Source: Rhodospirillales bacterium URHD0017
GTDB lineage: Bacteria; Pseudomonadota; Alphaproteobacteria; Reyranellales; Reyranellaceae
Direction: 5' to 3'
NCBI GenBank assembly: GCA_900110395.1
Contig: FODP01000001.1
Location: 124,001-188,000, forward strand
Length of the DNA: 64,000 nt
Shown here: positions 24,541 through 33,714 of the stretch, piece after piece
Position numbering within the stretch: position 1 is the first letter of the stretch
How the letters are laid out: every line of letters starts with the position of its first letter
Position numbers and translations under genes: made by a program
The notes under the pieces: generated by a model
Database searches by the model: none
Seen by the model: only the letters and a program-made list of their open reading frames with translations
What the model was told of the DNA's origin: nothing

Positions 24541-25110
24541 AACAACGTCACGCTGTTCTCTCAGGTCGCGAATCCGAGCTCTTCCGCTCGAAACCTTGGC
24601 AAGCGGCGCGAACGCGCCGTCGGTATATCGCTCGACGTAGGCGCGAACATGTCGGTATTGCCGCTATCCTTGATCGTGTCCCAATAAGCTCGCTCCACGG
24701 TGTCAGATTCGGGATCCTCGCCTGCCAGCTCCGCCTCCTCAAGAAGCGCGCCGCGGCAGGTTTCGGCCAGAGCGGCAAGGTGCCGTCGGGATAGTTCTCA
24801 AGGTAAGCCGCAAACTCCGAGGCATCCGGCCTGTCCTTGATAGACTCCCAAAATGCGAGCTCGAGTTCTGGCGACTCCTCGGCGGAAGGGGCGGGAGATG
24901 GCGTTGGTGCGGCAATGCCGTTTCGTTTGTGGCGAGGCTGCGCGAGATGTCGCTCTTGTCGGCTGAGGGTGCGCCCGCCAAGCGCACCAGAAAGGCGCGG
25001 ATCGGCTGATCGATGTTCTCGACGATCGGATCGCCCAGATCCTCGAAGGCGAAGCGGCCCATGTTGCGCACATGTCGCGCGAGATGCAGATGCCGCCCGG
25101 TCGTCACCAT
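24541..25110 (-). pseudogene. Decayed adenylate/guanylate cyclase with C-terminal tail repeats
   Basis: Read on the - strand, pieces of one protein appear in different frames: GGICISR, then RNMGRFAFEDLGDPIVENID and QPIRAFLVRL (the end of a class III cyclase domain), then SPELELAFWESIKDRPDASE, FAAYLENYPDGT, VERAYWDTIKDSGNTDMF and RAYVERYTDGAFAPLAK. The last four are the 'FWxxIKDSxxxxxFxAYLxxYPDG' tail units found after cyclase or caspase domains in this class. At least three frameshifts and no start make it a pseudogene. The catalytic part is absent. Confidence 0.7.
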
Positions 25111-25189
25111 GTCCTTCAGGCCCCGCCACCGTGTGCAAGGGGGTATGTGGCCGGCCTCTGCGGCGGCTTCCTTCCTGTTGCTCAAAAAC

Positions 25190-25414
25190 TCAGGCGTCGG
25201 CGGGGCGTCGAGTTGACTTACTTAACGCAGGGGGAGGGGGGCATTCGACCTCCGCTTGAAGGTCCTCAAGGAAGTCTGCCCAGTTCTGGAAATGCTCTCG
25301 TTCGACGAAGCCGTCCTGGTCGGTGCCGTGATAAGAACGCACTGCACCCCATTTCCATTGAAGCCAACAACTCTCTTCATGCGCTCGCGCGGTCTGAATG
25401 TTGATGGAAGGCGA
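25190..25414 (-). pseudogene. Protein-coding remnant, unknown
   Basis: An open stretch of 75 codons bounded by stops, without ATG; it reads WGAVRSYHGTDQDGFVERE and HFQNWADFLEDLQAEVE, a composition like real protein. The only start-like codon (GTG in AVRS) would give 50 residues. I do not recognise a family. Probably the tail of a lost gene. Confidence 0.3.
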
Positions 25415-25579
25415 TCACGAAAAGAGAGTTGTCGTCATGACGCTAATGACCGCGATGAGATCGACCTTCGTATGATTGACCAACGACGGCGATGACAAGA
25501 GCCGCAGCCGTACGCGACGCAACCGCCCCCCGCTAGGACAGTGATAGTGCCGGCGGCTTGGCGCCACGTTAGCTAAGGG

Positions 25580-26464
25580 TTATCTGTGTTGCCTGCATGA
25601 TCCGATCGCCTCTTGGAGTACGGGCTTTGAGCACAACCTAGTTGCAGAAGTGGGCGGATGACATGGCCGACGATGTTCGGCTGGCGTTGGGGCGCTCTCT
25701 ATCTTGACCTGCCAGTGTGACAGCAGCTGCGGCATATTGAGATAGTTGCCGTCGAAACTGGCCAACCCGGCGAGCCGTTCTCTGTCGACCACTTTGATGG
25801 CGCGGCCCTCTTTCGACAGGATATTCAGCCTGCGCAGCTCCTGGAAGGTGCGATTGATGTGGACGATCGAAAGTCCCGCCGCATCTGCCAGGTCCATCTG
25901 GGTAAGCGGAATGGTTGCGCTGTTGAGGCCGACCGCTTCGCGCCGAGCCAGCTGCTCGCACAGGAGATGGGCGACGCGCTGAAGCGCCGGCTGTCGGCCA
26001 ACGTTGAGCAACCTTTTGCGGAATATGCTCGCCTCGAGCATGCTGGCGCGCCACAACGCCAGGCCCAATGATGGATATTGCGCGATCAGCTGCTCGAGGT
26101 CCTTGTGCTCAATGATGCCGATCGAGCAGTCCGTGATCGCCGCGACGGCGACCTCATTGTTCGTTTCCGGCAGCACATGCTGGTGAAGATCACAGAAGTC
26201 ACCAGAATACTGAAATGCATATATCTGCCGGTTGCCGTCGTGCAGCCGCCCATACAGGCAGGCGACGCCGTCCATCAGCACCGTTGCATGTCCGGGCGAC
26301 CTGCCGGGCGCTACAATATCTTCGCCTCGACGGGTGCCCGCTCGCACCTTGATGCGGTTCAGAACGGCATCCAGTTCCGTGTCGCTGTCCACGCCCAAAC
26401 TTCTGAGTTTCTGAAGCAGAGGGCCAAAGAACTGCGGCCCCGATCGCTTTAGCAAGCTAGTCAT
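25580..26464 (-). CDS. Crp/Fnr-family transcription regulator
   Basis: 294 residues from ATG 26464. The N-terminal cyclic-nucleotide-binding-like barrel holds PGHATVLMDGVACLYGRL and RQIYAFQYSGDFCDLH; the dimerisation helix follows; the winged helix-turn-helix is PLTQMDLADAAGLSIVHINR then TFQELRRLNILSKEGRAI. No FNR-type Cys cluster is present, so an oxygen-sensing FeS role is unlikely. The last ~35 residues (TPAEHRRPCHPP...) are low complexity and may be read-through of a decayed end. Common in alphaproteobacteria with unknown ligands. Confidence 0.85.
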   Translation of the reverse strand: MTSLLKRSGPQFFGPLLQKLRSLGVDSDTELDAVLNRIKVRAGTRRGEDIVAPGRSPGHATVLMDGVACLYGRLHDGNRQIYAFQYSGDFCDLHQHVLPETNNEVAVAAITDCSIGIIEHKDLEQLIAQYPSLGLALWRASMLEASIFRKRLLNVGRQPALQRVAHLLCEQLARREAVGLNSATIPLTQMDLADAAGLSIVHINRTFQELRRLNILSKEGRAIKVVDRERLAGLASFDGNYLNMPQLLSHWQVKIESAPTPAEHRRPCHPPTSATRLCSKPVLQEAIGSCRQHR

Positions 26465-26588
26465 GTAACACCCGGCTGATGGATTGCATCGTCGAGACGA
26501 GCATCCCCGATCCCGGACGCCACTATTGCCGGGCTGACGGTCGATGCTGATGGCGCTGTTGAGACCACGCGGCGCTGCCGCGCGAACC

Positions 26589-26738
26589 TCAGGTCAAGCG
26601 CGGCCGGTCGGGTGGCCTGAACCGGCCCGCCTGGTCGCTGCCGAGCAGCACCTCATTGTCCTGATTGAAGGAAACCAATCGTGCAGAGGCACGATCCGCC
26701 AGCCCGCCATTCAGGCGTGCTCCAACGTCGTCACTCAT
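26589..26738 (-). CDS. Small hypothetical protein (49 aa)
   Basis: ATG 26738 with GGGAG six bases upstream; reads MSDDVGARLNGGLADRASAR and ends GRFRPPDRPRLT. Its start overlaps the end of another short - strand frame (26731-26937). Composition and ribosome site support it, but no homologue is known to me. Confidence 0.4.
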   Translation of the reverse strand: MSDDVGARLNGGLADRASARLVSFNQDNEVLLGSDQAGRFRPPDRPRLT

Positions 26739-26937
26739 CAACGACTCCCACATACAGCGCTGGCTTTGCTGGAGCAGTACCCCTACCGCTCACATCCCAG
26801 CGCTTCCCACACACGAGACACCAATATTCAATTAGGGAACTTTTTGAAGTGACAACGAAGCAAGCTTTTGGGACGAGTTGTCGCAGGTTTTGTGAGATCG
26901 CCAATATGCTGAGACCATGCTCTGCGCGCGGTCGCAA
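26731..26937 (-). CDS. Possible small protein with a CxxC motif
   Basis: 68 codons; the credible part is SLIEYWCLVCGKRWDVSGRG with one CxxC pair. It overlaps the 49-residue frame by eight bases. The start is unclear and there is no good ribosome site. It could be a remnant, like the similar CLVCG fragment near 29536. Confidence 0.25.
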   Translation of the reverse strand: MRPRAEHGLSILAISQNLRQLVPKACFVVTSKSSLIEYWCLVCGKRWDVSGRGTAPAKPALYVGVVDE

Positions 26938-26938
26938 T

Positions 26939-27560
26939 GCGATTGCGGCAACGCCACATGTTAAGCCATTTCTGGTCCCTCATCGGTTGGGTGGCCTCAC
27001 ATGATAAGCTGCAGTGCACGCTACTGCACTTTGTTGGGTAGCTGGCAATTTGTGTCGCAGACCACAGTCACGCATTGGCCACAGCAGAATCGGTTTCATG
27101 TGCCGAGTTTGCTGTTAGAAGCCCGCGCAACGCCGTTGGGCAGCGAGAAGTAATCTCGATTTGCCTTCCCACACAGCCTACCCCGCAAGGGCACTGCCCG
27201 ACGGCCCCATACTTCAGCAGCTCGTCATCTTTGAGTTTGGAAAGAGCGCCGGCTGCATCGGCGCCTGCTTGAGGGGTGCGGCTTCGATTGAAGGAAGCGT
27301 GTTGCTCAACAGGCGGGACCAAAGCCGGTGCTGCCTACAGACAGGTGCCACGAAACGGCGCAGTCACCGAGAATCCGAACGGATTGGCCGAGTACCCCCG
27401 CCCTGATCATCGAATGTGTGACAAACCGACATCTACGACTCACGTTGTCGATTATGCGTGCGCCATGGGAAGTGAGGTCCGGCTGGGCCCTACTAGATGA
27501 TTCGTATTTCTTGTGGGTGGGGCGGTGCGGGTTGGGGCTGCACCGTTCCCATACCCATCT
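26939..27560. other. Low-density stretch, no confident gene
   Basis: About 620 bases. The longest coherent frame (- strand, 27068-27322) reads ALSKLKDDELLKYGAVGQCP near its middle but has no usable start. I see no RNA gene, promoter or repeat here. Confidence 0.35.
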
Positions 27561-27782
27561 TCAATCATTCCGAATCTGTGTGATCTTGCAGTTGGTCGGG
27601 ACTTTCGCGCGCACCAACGAGAATGCCAGTCGTTCTAGATCCGGGCCAGACCCATGAATGCGCTCGCGCCTGTCGACGTCCTCGATTTCGATGATCCGCT
27701 CTGGGTGACGTCCGGCCGGTTTCACCGAATGGATGCGATATCGGCCGTCGCAAATGAACCAGCTCTCGATTGCTCGCGCCAT
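27561..27782 (-). CDS. Small hypothetical protein (73 aa)
   Basis: ATG 27782 with CAGGAAG about five bases upstream. Sequence MARAIESWFICDGRYRIHSV and IIEIEDVDRRERIHGSG, ending KITQIRND; mixed charged composition typical of a folded small protein. Function unknown. It stands alone in the accessory region. Confidence 0.5.
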   Translation of the reverse strand: MARAIESWFICDGRYRIHSVKPAGRHPERIIEIEDVDRRERIHGSGPDLERLAFSLVRAKVPTNCKITQIRND

Positions 27783-27941
27783 GTGTCTTCCTGTTCCATC
27801 GGCGCGAGCATTTAACCGCCAGCGTGCCTCGTTCCGCCGAGCACTTCCATTTCAAAACCGAGGCATTCGACGCAGCACCCGGTATTGCCGTCCGCAGCTT
27901 GCACCTACATCAAATGGCGCTGGACAGGAACATTCCTGGCC

Positions 27942-28094
27942 TCAGGCCCCGCGAAGGTTATCGCCGCCGCGGCGCAGATAGGGGCCGAGCGGCTCCTTGG
28001 AGATGATCTCCGGCAGCTGGGCAAAGTCGGCGGCATTGGCTCGCCCGACTATGGCCGCCGCGAGCGCGAAGAGGCCTCCGTCACGGCGGTGCAT
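27942..28094 (-). CDS. Small hypothetical protein or remnant (50 aa)
   Basis: ATG 28094 to TGA 27942: MHRRDGGLFALAAAIVGRAN followed by FAQLPEIISKEPLGPYLRRG. It has coherent composition but no clear ribosome site. It may be the tail of a decayed gene. Confidence 0.3.
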   Translation of the reverse strand: MHRRDGGLFALAAAIVGRANAADFAQLPEIISKEPLGPYLRRGGDNLRGA

Positions 28095-28422
28095 TTGCCG
28101 GCGTTCAACGCTGCTCGGTGAATGCGGATGCAGCGACGCGACTTGGCGTCGGTTAAGTCACCCTCATGCCGATTTCGGCCAGCCGCACTCAGCGTAGGGA
28201 CCAAGGTCGGTCGGACGGCCCCCATAGCCCATGGTCCGGCTTTGGTCCCGCCCCGTGCGCCAATGCTTCACGTCTGTCTCTGGACTCACCTATCGGTTAC
28301 CCCAAGTGCGCCAGTGCTGTGTCGTTCAACAACGTTACGCTTCTCGAGCGCTTGGGAAGTTCTGGCTGTGACCACCCCGTTGCACCAGCAGCTTCAAGCG
28401 ACAGGGATGGGGGCCGGCCAGA

Positions 28423-28611
28423 ATGCTGCACACGGATGCGACTGTTCACGAGAAGCGTCCCGATTTCGGGCTATGCGGGAATTGTGGCTTGGGCAAACTG
28501 GAGCTCGTCGATGAACGCCCGCATCCGATGCTGGGGATTCCCGGTAAAGCCGTGAGGACTCTGCGGTGCGATGCTGCCGACTGCGGCAGCTATCTGGTTG
28601 AAGTCGATTGA
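28423..28611 (+). CDS. Small zinc-ribbon-like protein (62 aa)
   Basis: Reads MLHTDATVHEKRPDFGLCGN with a CxxC (CGNCG) and a second Cys pair CDAADC near the end (RTLRCDAADCGSYLVEVD), a spacing suited to one zinc ribbon. The start context is weak. A remnant of a larger protein cannot be ruled out. Confidence 0.4.
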   Translation: MLHTDATVHEKRPDFGLCGNCGLGKLELVDERPHPMLGIPGKAVRTLRCDAADCGSYLVEVD

Positions 28612-28969
28612 GTGAACCTTCAGGTACACCTTAGTTCAGATGCTGCCGGTTCAGTGAGCGGGCCTGCAACGCAGACGCACAAAAAGGCGGTGAGCAAATA
28701 CCAACCGCCCAGGCGCAAATGCGGATTTTGCAACGGCGCGGGCCGCTATTACCCAATTGATTAAGGCCCTCTACAGGCCTGTCAGATCTGCAAAGGGTCA
28801 GGAGTATTGAATGCATTAACCCTTTCTCGAGATGCTTATCCGCAAGCGACTGTAACAAATGTAAGGCCACAGGCTCGTCACACTCGCTCGGCCCGCACGA
28901 GTTCATGTTCGTCTGATTGTATGACCTTCGCTTTCTTTGACCTTTGTTTTTTTGAGAAGGATATTTCCC
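28612..28969. other. Intergenic, upstream of the NYN gene
   Basis: 358 bases with no supportable gene. The last 60 bases turn T-rich and end with GAGAAGG, the ribosome site of the next gene; the promoter probably lies here but I cannot place it. Confidence 0.35.
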
Positions 28970-29539
28970 GTGAAGGGCGATTTTTCAGAGAATGAGCGCG
29001 TCGCGCTCTTCATCGATGGCGTCAATAATCATTCAGCCGCTCGCGCTTTGGGCTTCGACATCGACTATCAACGCCTTTTGAGCCTGTTCCGTGAGAAGGG
29101 ACGCTTGGTTCGCGCTTACTATTACACTGCACTGATCGAGGATCAGGAACATTTGGCCATCCGGCCGCTGATCGATTGGTTGGATTACAACGGCTACACG
29201 GTGATCGCCAAGCCAGCCAAGGAGTTCACCGACCCCATGGGTAGGCGCAAGATCAAGGGCAACATGGACATCGAGCTCGCCATCGACGTGCTGGAGATGG
29301 CTGAGCACCTGGACCACGTGATCCTGTTCTCCGGCGACGGCGACTTCCGCCGGCTGGTCGAGGCCGTGCAGCGCCGCGGCCTGCGTGTCTCGGTTGTCAG
29401 CACTATCAAGTCCTCGCCGCCAATGGTAGCTGACGAACTGCGGCGCCAAGCGGACGAGTTTATCGAACTCAATGACCTTGCCCCTATGATAGCTCGCAGT
29501 CATCGCGTTAATGCGGCACGTTCAATTCGCGCGGCCTAA
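28970..29539 (+). CDS. LabA/DUF88-type NYN-domain protein
   Basis: 189 residues from GTG 28970 (GAGAAGG nine bases upstream). NYN (PIN-like) nuclease fold motifs: VALFIDGVNNHSAARALGFD with the first acidic residue, IRPLIDWLDYNGYTVIAKPA, KGNMDIELAIDVLEMAE, and VILFSGDGDFRRLVEAV. The acidic residues of the fold are present, so RNA processing is plausible. Members are highly conserved in alphaproteobacteria, normally as a core gene. It is the best preserved gene in a region of decayed ones. Confidence 0.85.
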   Translation: MKGDFSENERVALFIDGVNNHSAARALGFDIDYQRLLSLFREKGRLVRAYYYTALIEDQEHLAIRPLIDWLDYNGYTVIAKPAKEFTDPMGRRKIKGNMDIELAIDVLEMAEHLDHVILFSGDGDFRRLVEAVQRRGLRVSVVSTIKSSPPMVADELRRQADEFIELNDLAPMIARSHRVNAARSIRAA

Positions 29540-29905
29540 TCGCATGCAGGTCTAGCACCGCACACCAGGCACTTGTAGAGGTTGGCTTCGGCGTCGGGCA
29601 CTAACGTCCGCCACGCTTCGCGCTGTTAGAGCCTGGCAAGCAGCCAGCCCTTGTACGTCAGGCTCACGAGGCTGGGATTATCGGCCCGGTGCTCCAGCAA
29701 GCCGGCGGCGACTGCGTCGGCGACAGCCTGATCCAGTTCCGCGCCTTTTGATGCCTGTACGCGCACTTATCGCACTGATGCGCCGCCACGATGTGGGATT
29801 GCGTATGCTCGCCTCATGGAGGGCCATGACGAACTTGGTCATCAATGCCGGCCGGTCGAGCTTGAGCATCAGCCCAGCCCACTGGCCCACTAAGGAAGGC
29901 GGCAA
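29536..29905 (-). pseudogene. Remnants of one or two small genes
   Basis: The - strand carries REAWRTLVPDAEANLYKCLV plus CGARPACD (stop 29536), a TAA at 29626-29628 in the same frame, and before it ASKGAELDQAVADAVAAGLL then SLVSLTYKGWLLARL. Further upstream, in another frame, is LMLKLDRPALMTKFVMALHE. Each piece reads like real protein but no piece is complete. Families unknown. The first piece ends inside the NYN gene's stop region. Confidence 0.4.
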
Positions 29906-29969
29906 CGTTCGTGCGCCTTAAGCAAGCCCCTGGAGGCGGAGGCGGCTACCACCTCCAGGCATCGCGGCC

Positions 29970-30205
29970 TTAAGGGTGCAAGCCAAGGTCCCTGTACATT
30001 CGTTCAAGCAGGACAGGATCGATGTTGGGCTGGGCAGCCTCTTCCATCCCGTCCGTTTTGCCGTGGTCCTGGCACCCGGCCACGACTGCAGCATCCTTCG
30101 GGCTCTCCCGATGCTGGCGTGCGCTTCAGCCACTAGCACCTGCGGCAGACGCTCGCTACCCCGCGCTATATCCTCCAGCTCGCGGAGCAACCACGCGTGG
30201 CCCCC
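29970..30205 (-). pseudogene. Frameshifted copy of the 23772-24164 gene family
   Basis: Frame one reads LLRELEDIARGSERLPQVLV and ASIGRARRMLQSWPGARTTA; after a one-base shift in an A4 run near 30056 the second frame gives AQPNIDPVLLERMYRDLGLH and stops at 29970. The order and ending match the intact protein coded at 23772-24164 (LLDELETL..., DVDGDMLERMYQAL). The 5' part is missing. Confidence 0.6.
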
Positions 30206-30329
30206 AGGTTAAAGCACAACCGCAAGACTCGTGCGAGTGGCACGAGGGCTGAACGGTTGGCGTAGCGCGCATCTCTTGTCGAACTGGATCCGCGATGTAA
30301 CTCTTCAGCGATGGCAAAGGGGAACGCAG

Positions 30330-30632
30330 CTACTCAACCAAGCCACAACGAATACCGGTCAAGCTAAGTGACAAGCCGCCAGTGTCTTTCCTTGTTTGTT
30401 GAATTGACGGTCCGTTCCAATGCTTATCGAAAGCTTCAGGCCTTTCGTAGAGTTCGTAAAGGAATATGGAGTCAGCATCATCATGAGGGAGCATGATTTC
30501 AAAAGCCAAGGTGCCCGGCTCAGTATCCAAGCAGCGTTACGATGCGCCTTGGCGTTCACCGGGTCTAGCGTCGACTATGTCGACCAGCAGCAGGAAGAGG
30601 CCTGCATCGATAATCGAGGCGTGCATGGGCAT
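30330..30632 (-). pseudogene. Antibiotic-biosynthesis-monooxygenase (ABM) domain protein, interrupted
   Basis: In a single - strand frame: GLFLLLVDIVDARPGERQGA, an in-frame TAA at 30537-30539, then CLDTEPGTLAFEIMLPHDDA and FLYELYERPEAFDKHWNGPS. This is the YgiN-like ABM ferredoxin fold (strand, helix, EPG, FxLYExY). One stop and a probable short deletion break it. Whether readthrough occurs is unknown. Confidence 0.6.
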
Positions 30633-30860
30633 GACTGCGTACCGGCCTGGAAGTGGCGGGCGCAGCAGCGGGCGGAAACCGGGCAGTAGCGCCCAACTTG
30701 CACCTAGCAAAGAAGAAGCGGGCGCCCCAAGCATCGCCCGCTCCAATCTCCGTGTAACCAACCGGAAGGCTGACAATTCGATAGCAAGAACGGCAACTAC
30801 ATGCCGGTACTTTCGTGTAATGGATGTTTCGGCCGGCCTCCATTCAGCAGGAACAGGAAA

Positions 30861-30885
30861 GGCCGGTCGCTGGGGACGACCGGCC
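30861..30885. terminator. Hairpin, terminator-like
   Basis: GGCCGGTCG (30861-30869) and CGACCGGCC (30877-30885) form a 9-bp perfect stem with a 7-base loop, flanked by AAA on the left and TTCT on the right. The T-tract is poor on both strands, so termination is only likely. Confidence 0.45.
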
Positions 30886-31849
30886 TTCTGTAAGCCCGCC
30901 TGAGTTTAGATCGAAACCTTGGGGTTTTGGGGAAGGGGCTTCGATGAGCGGCTTGGGGAGCCGCCGGCGGGATTTGAGAGATTTTGGGGTTGTGGCGCTC
31001 CACTGAGCGCTCGCTTCTGATCAATGCCTTGAAACTTAAGTAACAATGAAATTGAACGTGGTTTAATGACTACAAACCTAATGGAGGCTGTCAGCTACAA
31101 CAACTGCGCGGATGCATATCTCAAAACCAAAAACTCAGCAGAATATCCAGATTCAATCGTGAAGATCTGCGCGAATGCACCGCGCGAAAAAATAAATAGT
31201 CGAAATTGGTCGCGATTGCAGCGAGTTAAGGACACCAGCACACTCCCAAACTTCCGCCGCCCGTAAGGCATGTCGTTGTGCACGGACTGCTCCGTACAAT
31301 TGATACTAAAATGGCAATGGCTCCGTGTGTGTTGTCGCGACCCCATGCCCAGCAAGCTGAGAGGCGGGCACTCGCCCGCTTCGGTGCATGCACTGCTGCG
31401 CGGCTGCGCGCCCCATGACACATCTGATGCTGTCAGTGAGGCCGATGATTCCAGAGTGCCCGCGCTCTACATCGCAGGCATGCTTCGCGAGCTTCCGTTC
31501 AAAACTATCGGCGACCCTGTGATGCAATTCATGCCTCTGGGAGATCGACCCGGCTCGAAGCCGCCATGGTCCGGCAGCGCCGGGCCGGCATGGCGTCCAT
31601 TCGATAACAGCAACGGGAATGGTGTGCCCGCGTTGACGGCGAAATGATACGCCGCGCGACCTGCCACGGTAAGGCACTGGGAGCTGGACGCGACCCACCG
31701 GGGCGCGCCCAGCGGTATTGCTCGATCTACTTCAGGTCTTGCAGGCGTCGTTCGCCGCTTGCGCTGCATTCAAGCACTCGGTCTTGGTCTTGTAGTTCGA
31801 CGCATGGTGACTGGTTTACGTCCCGAGTTGGTCGCTCGGCAGCTCCATC
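30886..31849. other. Low-density stretch, no confident gene
   Basis: Nearly 1 kb. A - strand fragment near 31740-31800 reads SNYKTKTECLNAAQAANDAC, like the end of a small exported Cys protein, but has a stop just upstream. A 66-codon AT-rich frame at 31066 has no ribosome site. I see no RNA gene or mobile element. Confidence 0.35.
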
Positions 31850-32743
31850 TTTAGAGGTGAACAGCCCGCCCTCGGCTGGTGCGTACAATTTCAAATGTGG
31901 TGACCCGCTTTGAATGTAAGCCGAAGAGCCGAGACACCTGAGCGGGCTTCCATTCGACGTGGCCACGAGGGGTGCGAAACGCCTCGGCGGCGAGCCGGCC
32001 AACGTACTCACGCCTCGCGAGCGACCTTGCGCGCACTCTCGCTGCCAGCTCGAGCGTAGGCCAAATAGCTCCTTGCCGGTGATTCCCGTCCCGGCACGGC
32101 CGGCGTAGTGCAGGCGACCGTCCTCCGTGTGGTAGCCAAGGAGCAGGGCGCCAATGTGTGATCGGCTTCCTGTCGGATCAGTCCAGCCAACGACGACGAA
32201 CTCCTCGCGATTAAGGCACTTGGATTTGACCCAGATCCCGCGGTCGCCTGGTGCGTATGGTCGATCGGCTCGCTTTGAGATGGCACCCTCGAGGCTGAGC
32301 TTGCAAGCCTGCGCGCGGAACTGGGGACCGTCGCGCGCGACGTGTTCGCTGTAGCGCAGGCCGGGAATGTCTCTCCTGAACAGGCCTTGTAGGCGCGCCT
32401 TACGCTCGACCAGCGGCAATTGCGCAGTGCTTTGACCATTCAGGAACAGGAGATCGAAGGCGAAGAAGACGAGTTCACCTGTCCAACCGTCATCCATCGC
32501 GGCCTGCAGACGGCTGAATGACGGCACTCCGTTAGGGTAGAGTGCGCACAGCTCGCCGTCGAGGTAGGCCGACTTCACGTTCAAGGACTGCAACGCCTCG
32601 ATCGTGCGGCGGTAACGGTGCGAACAGTCAAGCCCTGTCCGAGTTAGCAACTTGATGTCTCGGCCATCAATGCGCGCAGGCATGCGGTAGCCGTCGTACT
32701 TGATCTCGTGCAGCCAGCCGGCACCGACCGGCGCCTCATCCAT
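31850..32743 (-). pseudogene. ATP-dependent DNA ligase, LigD-type, damaged
   Basis: The - strand codes a clear non-homologous end-joining ligase core: GWLHEIKYDGYRMPARIDG with the AMP-accepting Lys, SAYLDGELCALYPNGVPSFS, LVFFAFDLLFLNG, LEGAISKRADRPYAPGDRG, NREEFVVVGWTDPTGSRS and GRAGTGITGKELF. After about 32040 the OB-fold part is lost to a frameshift (HVEWKPAQVSRLFG appears in another frame). A TAG lies just ahead of the first domain, so the N-terminus is clipped too. No Ku gene is visible in the window. Confidence 0.7.
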
Positions 32744-32937
32744 CAGGCGCGTGAGCTACGGCTTGATCCCACCTGGGCGGCCGAGATGTCGTTCCCACGC
32801 AGTGAGTGGAGCATATCGAACCACTCCATGGCGAATTATCTGGCGTGCGGTTTGACACTGGCTTGCCACTGCCCAGCGAGAGCCGCCGCCCGCGAAGCGC
32901 GTTGCGCTTGATCCGAACTAGAGGGAGCAATGAAAAA

Positions 32938-33210
32938 ATGCTCGCGGTGCTTTGCCTTAGCCTAACCGCGTGTGATGGCGGCCTCTATGTGGATCGCCCC
33001 TTGCAACGCGGGATGACCGAGCAGGAGGTGGCTGCGCGGAAAGGTAGGCAGGTGCCAGACCGCATTATTATGCGGAACTGCGGCATTGCCACGCCGAACC
33101 CATTTCCTTGCAAGGTGCACATCTACCGGAGGGGGCCGTGGTCCGAGAATGCCGTCGTTTTTGAAGGCGTCCGTGGACAGTCGGGTGGTGAGCCAGTGTC
33201 TCTGAGTTAA
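32938..33210 (+). CDS. Small lipoprotein
   Basis: 90 residues from ATG 32938: MLAVLCLSLTAC gives a lipobox with Cys at residue 12. Then GGLYVDRPLQRGMTEQEVAA and NPFPCKVHIYRRGPW, resembling small SmpA-like envelope lipoproteins. The n-region lacks a positive charge. An ATG eight bases earlier, after GAGGGAG, starts MKK but runs into another frame after an A6 run; one extra A would yield MKKMLAVLCLSLTAC. So a homopolymer slip or mutation is likely. Confidence 0.6.
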   Translation: MLAVLCLSLTACDGGLYVDRPLQRGMTEQEVAARKGRQVPDRIIMRNCGIATPNPFPCKVHIYRRGPWSENAVVFEGVRGQSGGEPVSLS

Positions 33211-33376
33211 CGGCGCTTTTTCTATCCGAAGTGCTGGCCGGCTTTTCATATGACGAGGCACCCCTGCCGCCTCCGTTTTCTTTTGGACTGCGCTCAGCGA
33301 GGCAACTGATTGGCGAGGTGCGACTCTGGGCGGACATTGTGCGCACTCGCATTCAACTTGCTCGTAAAGCACAACG

Positions 33377-33550
33377 ATGAAACCGACTCTCCGTGTTACG
33401 TATTCAGTGCAGCAACTTTTGATGATGCTAAGCGACTTGGCGCGGGAATGCTCTCGCGCTGACATAGCAATAAGGTTGTTGGATCGTCCGGCCTCGCACC
33501 TCGCAAGCGGATCGGTGGGATTTAGAGCCACCGTTCCGGTGCAAGCATGA
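33377..33550 (+). CDS. Small hypothetical protein (57 aa), coupled
   Basis: ATG 33377 to TGA 33550: MKPTLRVTYSVQQLLMMLSD then RADIAIRLLDRPASHLASG. Its stop overlaps the next start as ATGA, which supports both. No known domain. Confidence 0.4.
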   Translation: MKPTLRVTYSVQQLLMMLSDLARECSRADIAIRLLDRPASHLASGSVGFRATVPVQA

Positions 33551-33714
33551 CTGAAAAAACTTGGTCTTTGCGGCATGTGAGCGACAAGCGCGAACGCGCG
33601 GCCTACCTCCGGCGAGTGGCTGCAGTGCTTTCCTTGGATCGCGACCGGCAGCAGTTCCTGTCAGATGCAGCCGCTCTCGAAGCCGAAGCTGACAGGATCG
33701 AAGGCCGGCCATAG
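33547..33714 (+). CDS. Small hypothetical protein (55 aa), coupled
   Basis: ATG 33547 to TAG 33714: MTEKTWSLRHVSDKRERAAY and a helical remainder LRRVAAVLSLDRDRQQFLSD ending EADRIEGRP. The charged, all-helical look is typical of short conserved alphaproteobacterial proteins of unknown role. Start overlaps the previous stop. Confidence 0.5.
   Translation: MTEKTWSLRHVSDKRERAAYLRRVAAVLSLDRDRQQFLSDAAALEAEADRIEGRP

Noticed and set aside
25200..25260. Second attachment copy of the tRNA-Gln 3' end (GGGGG...ATTCGACC)
   Set aside because: Similarity to the tRNA T-arm region is short and gapped; chance match is likely.
27068..27322. 84-codon - strand frame
   Set aside because: No usable start or ribosome site and no family resemblance.
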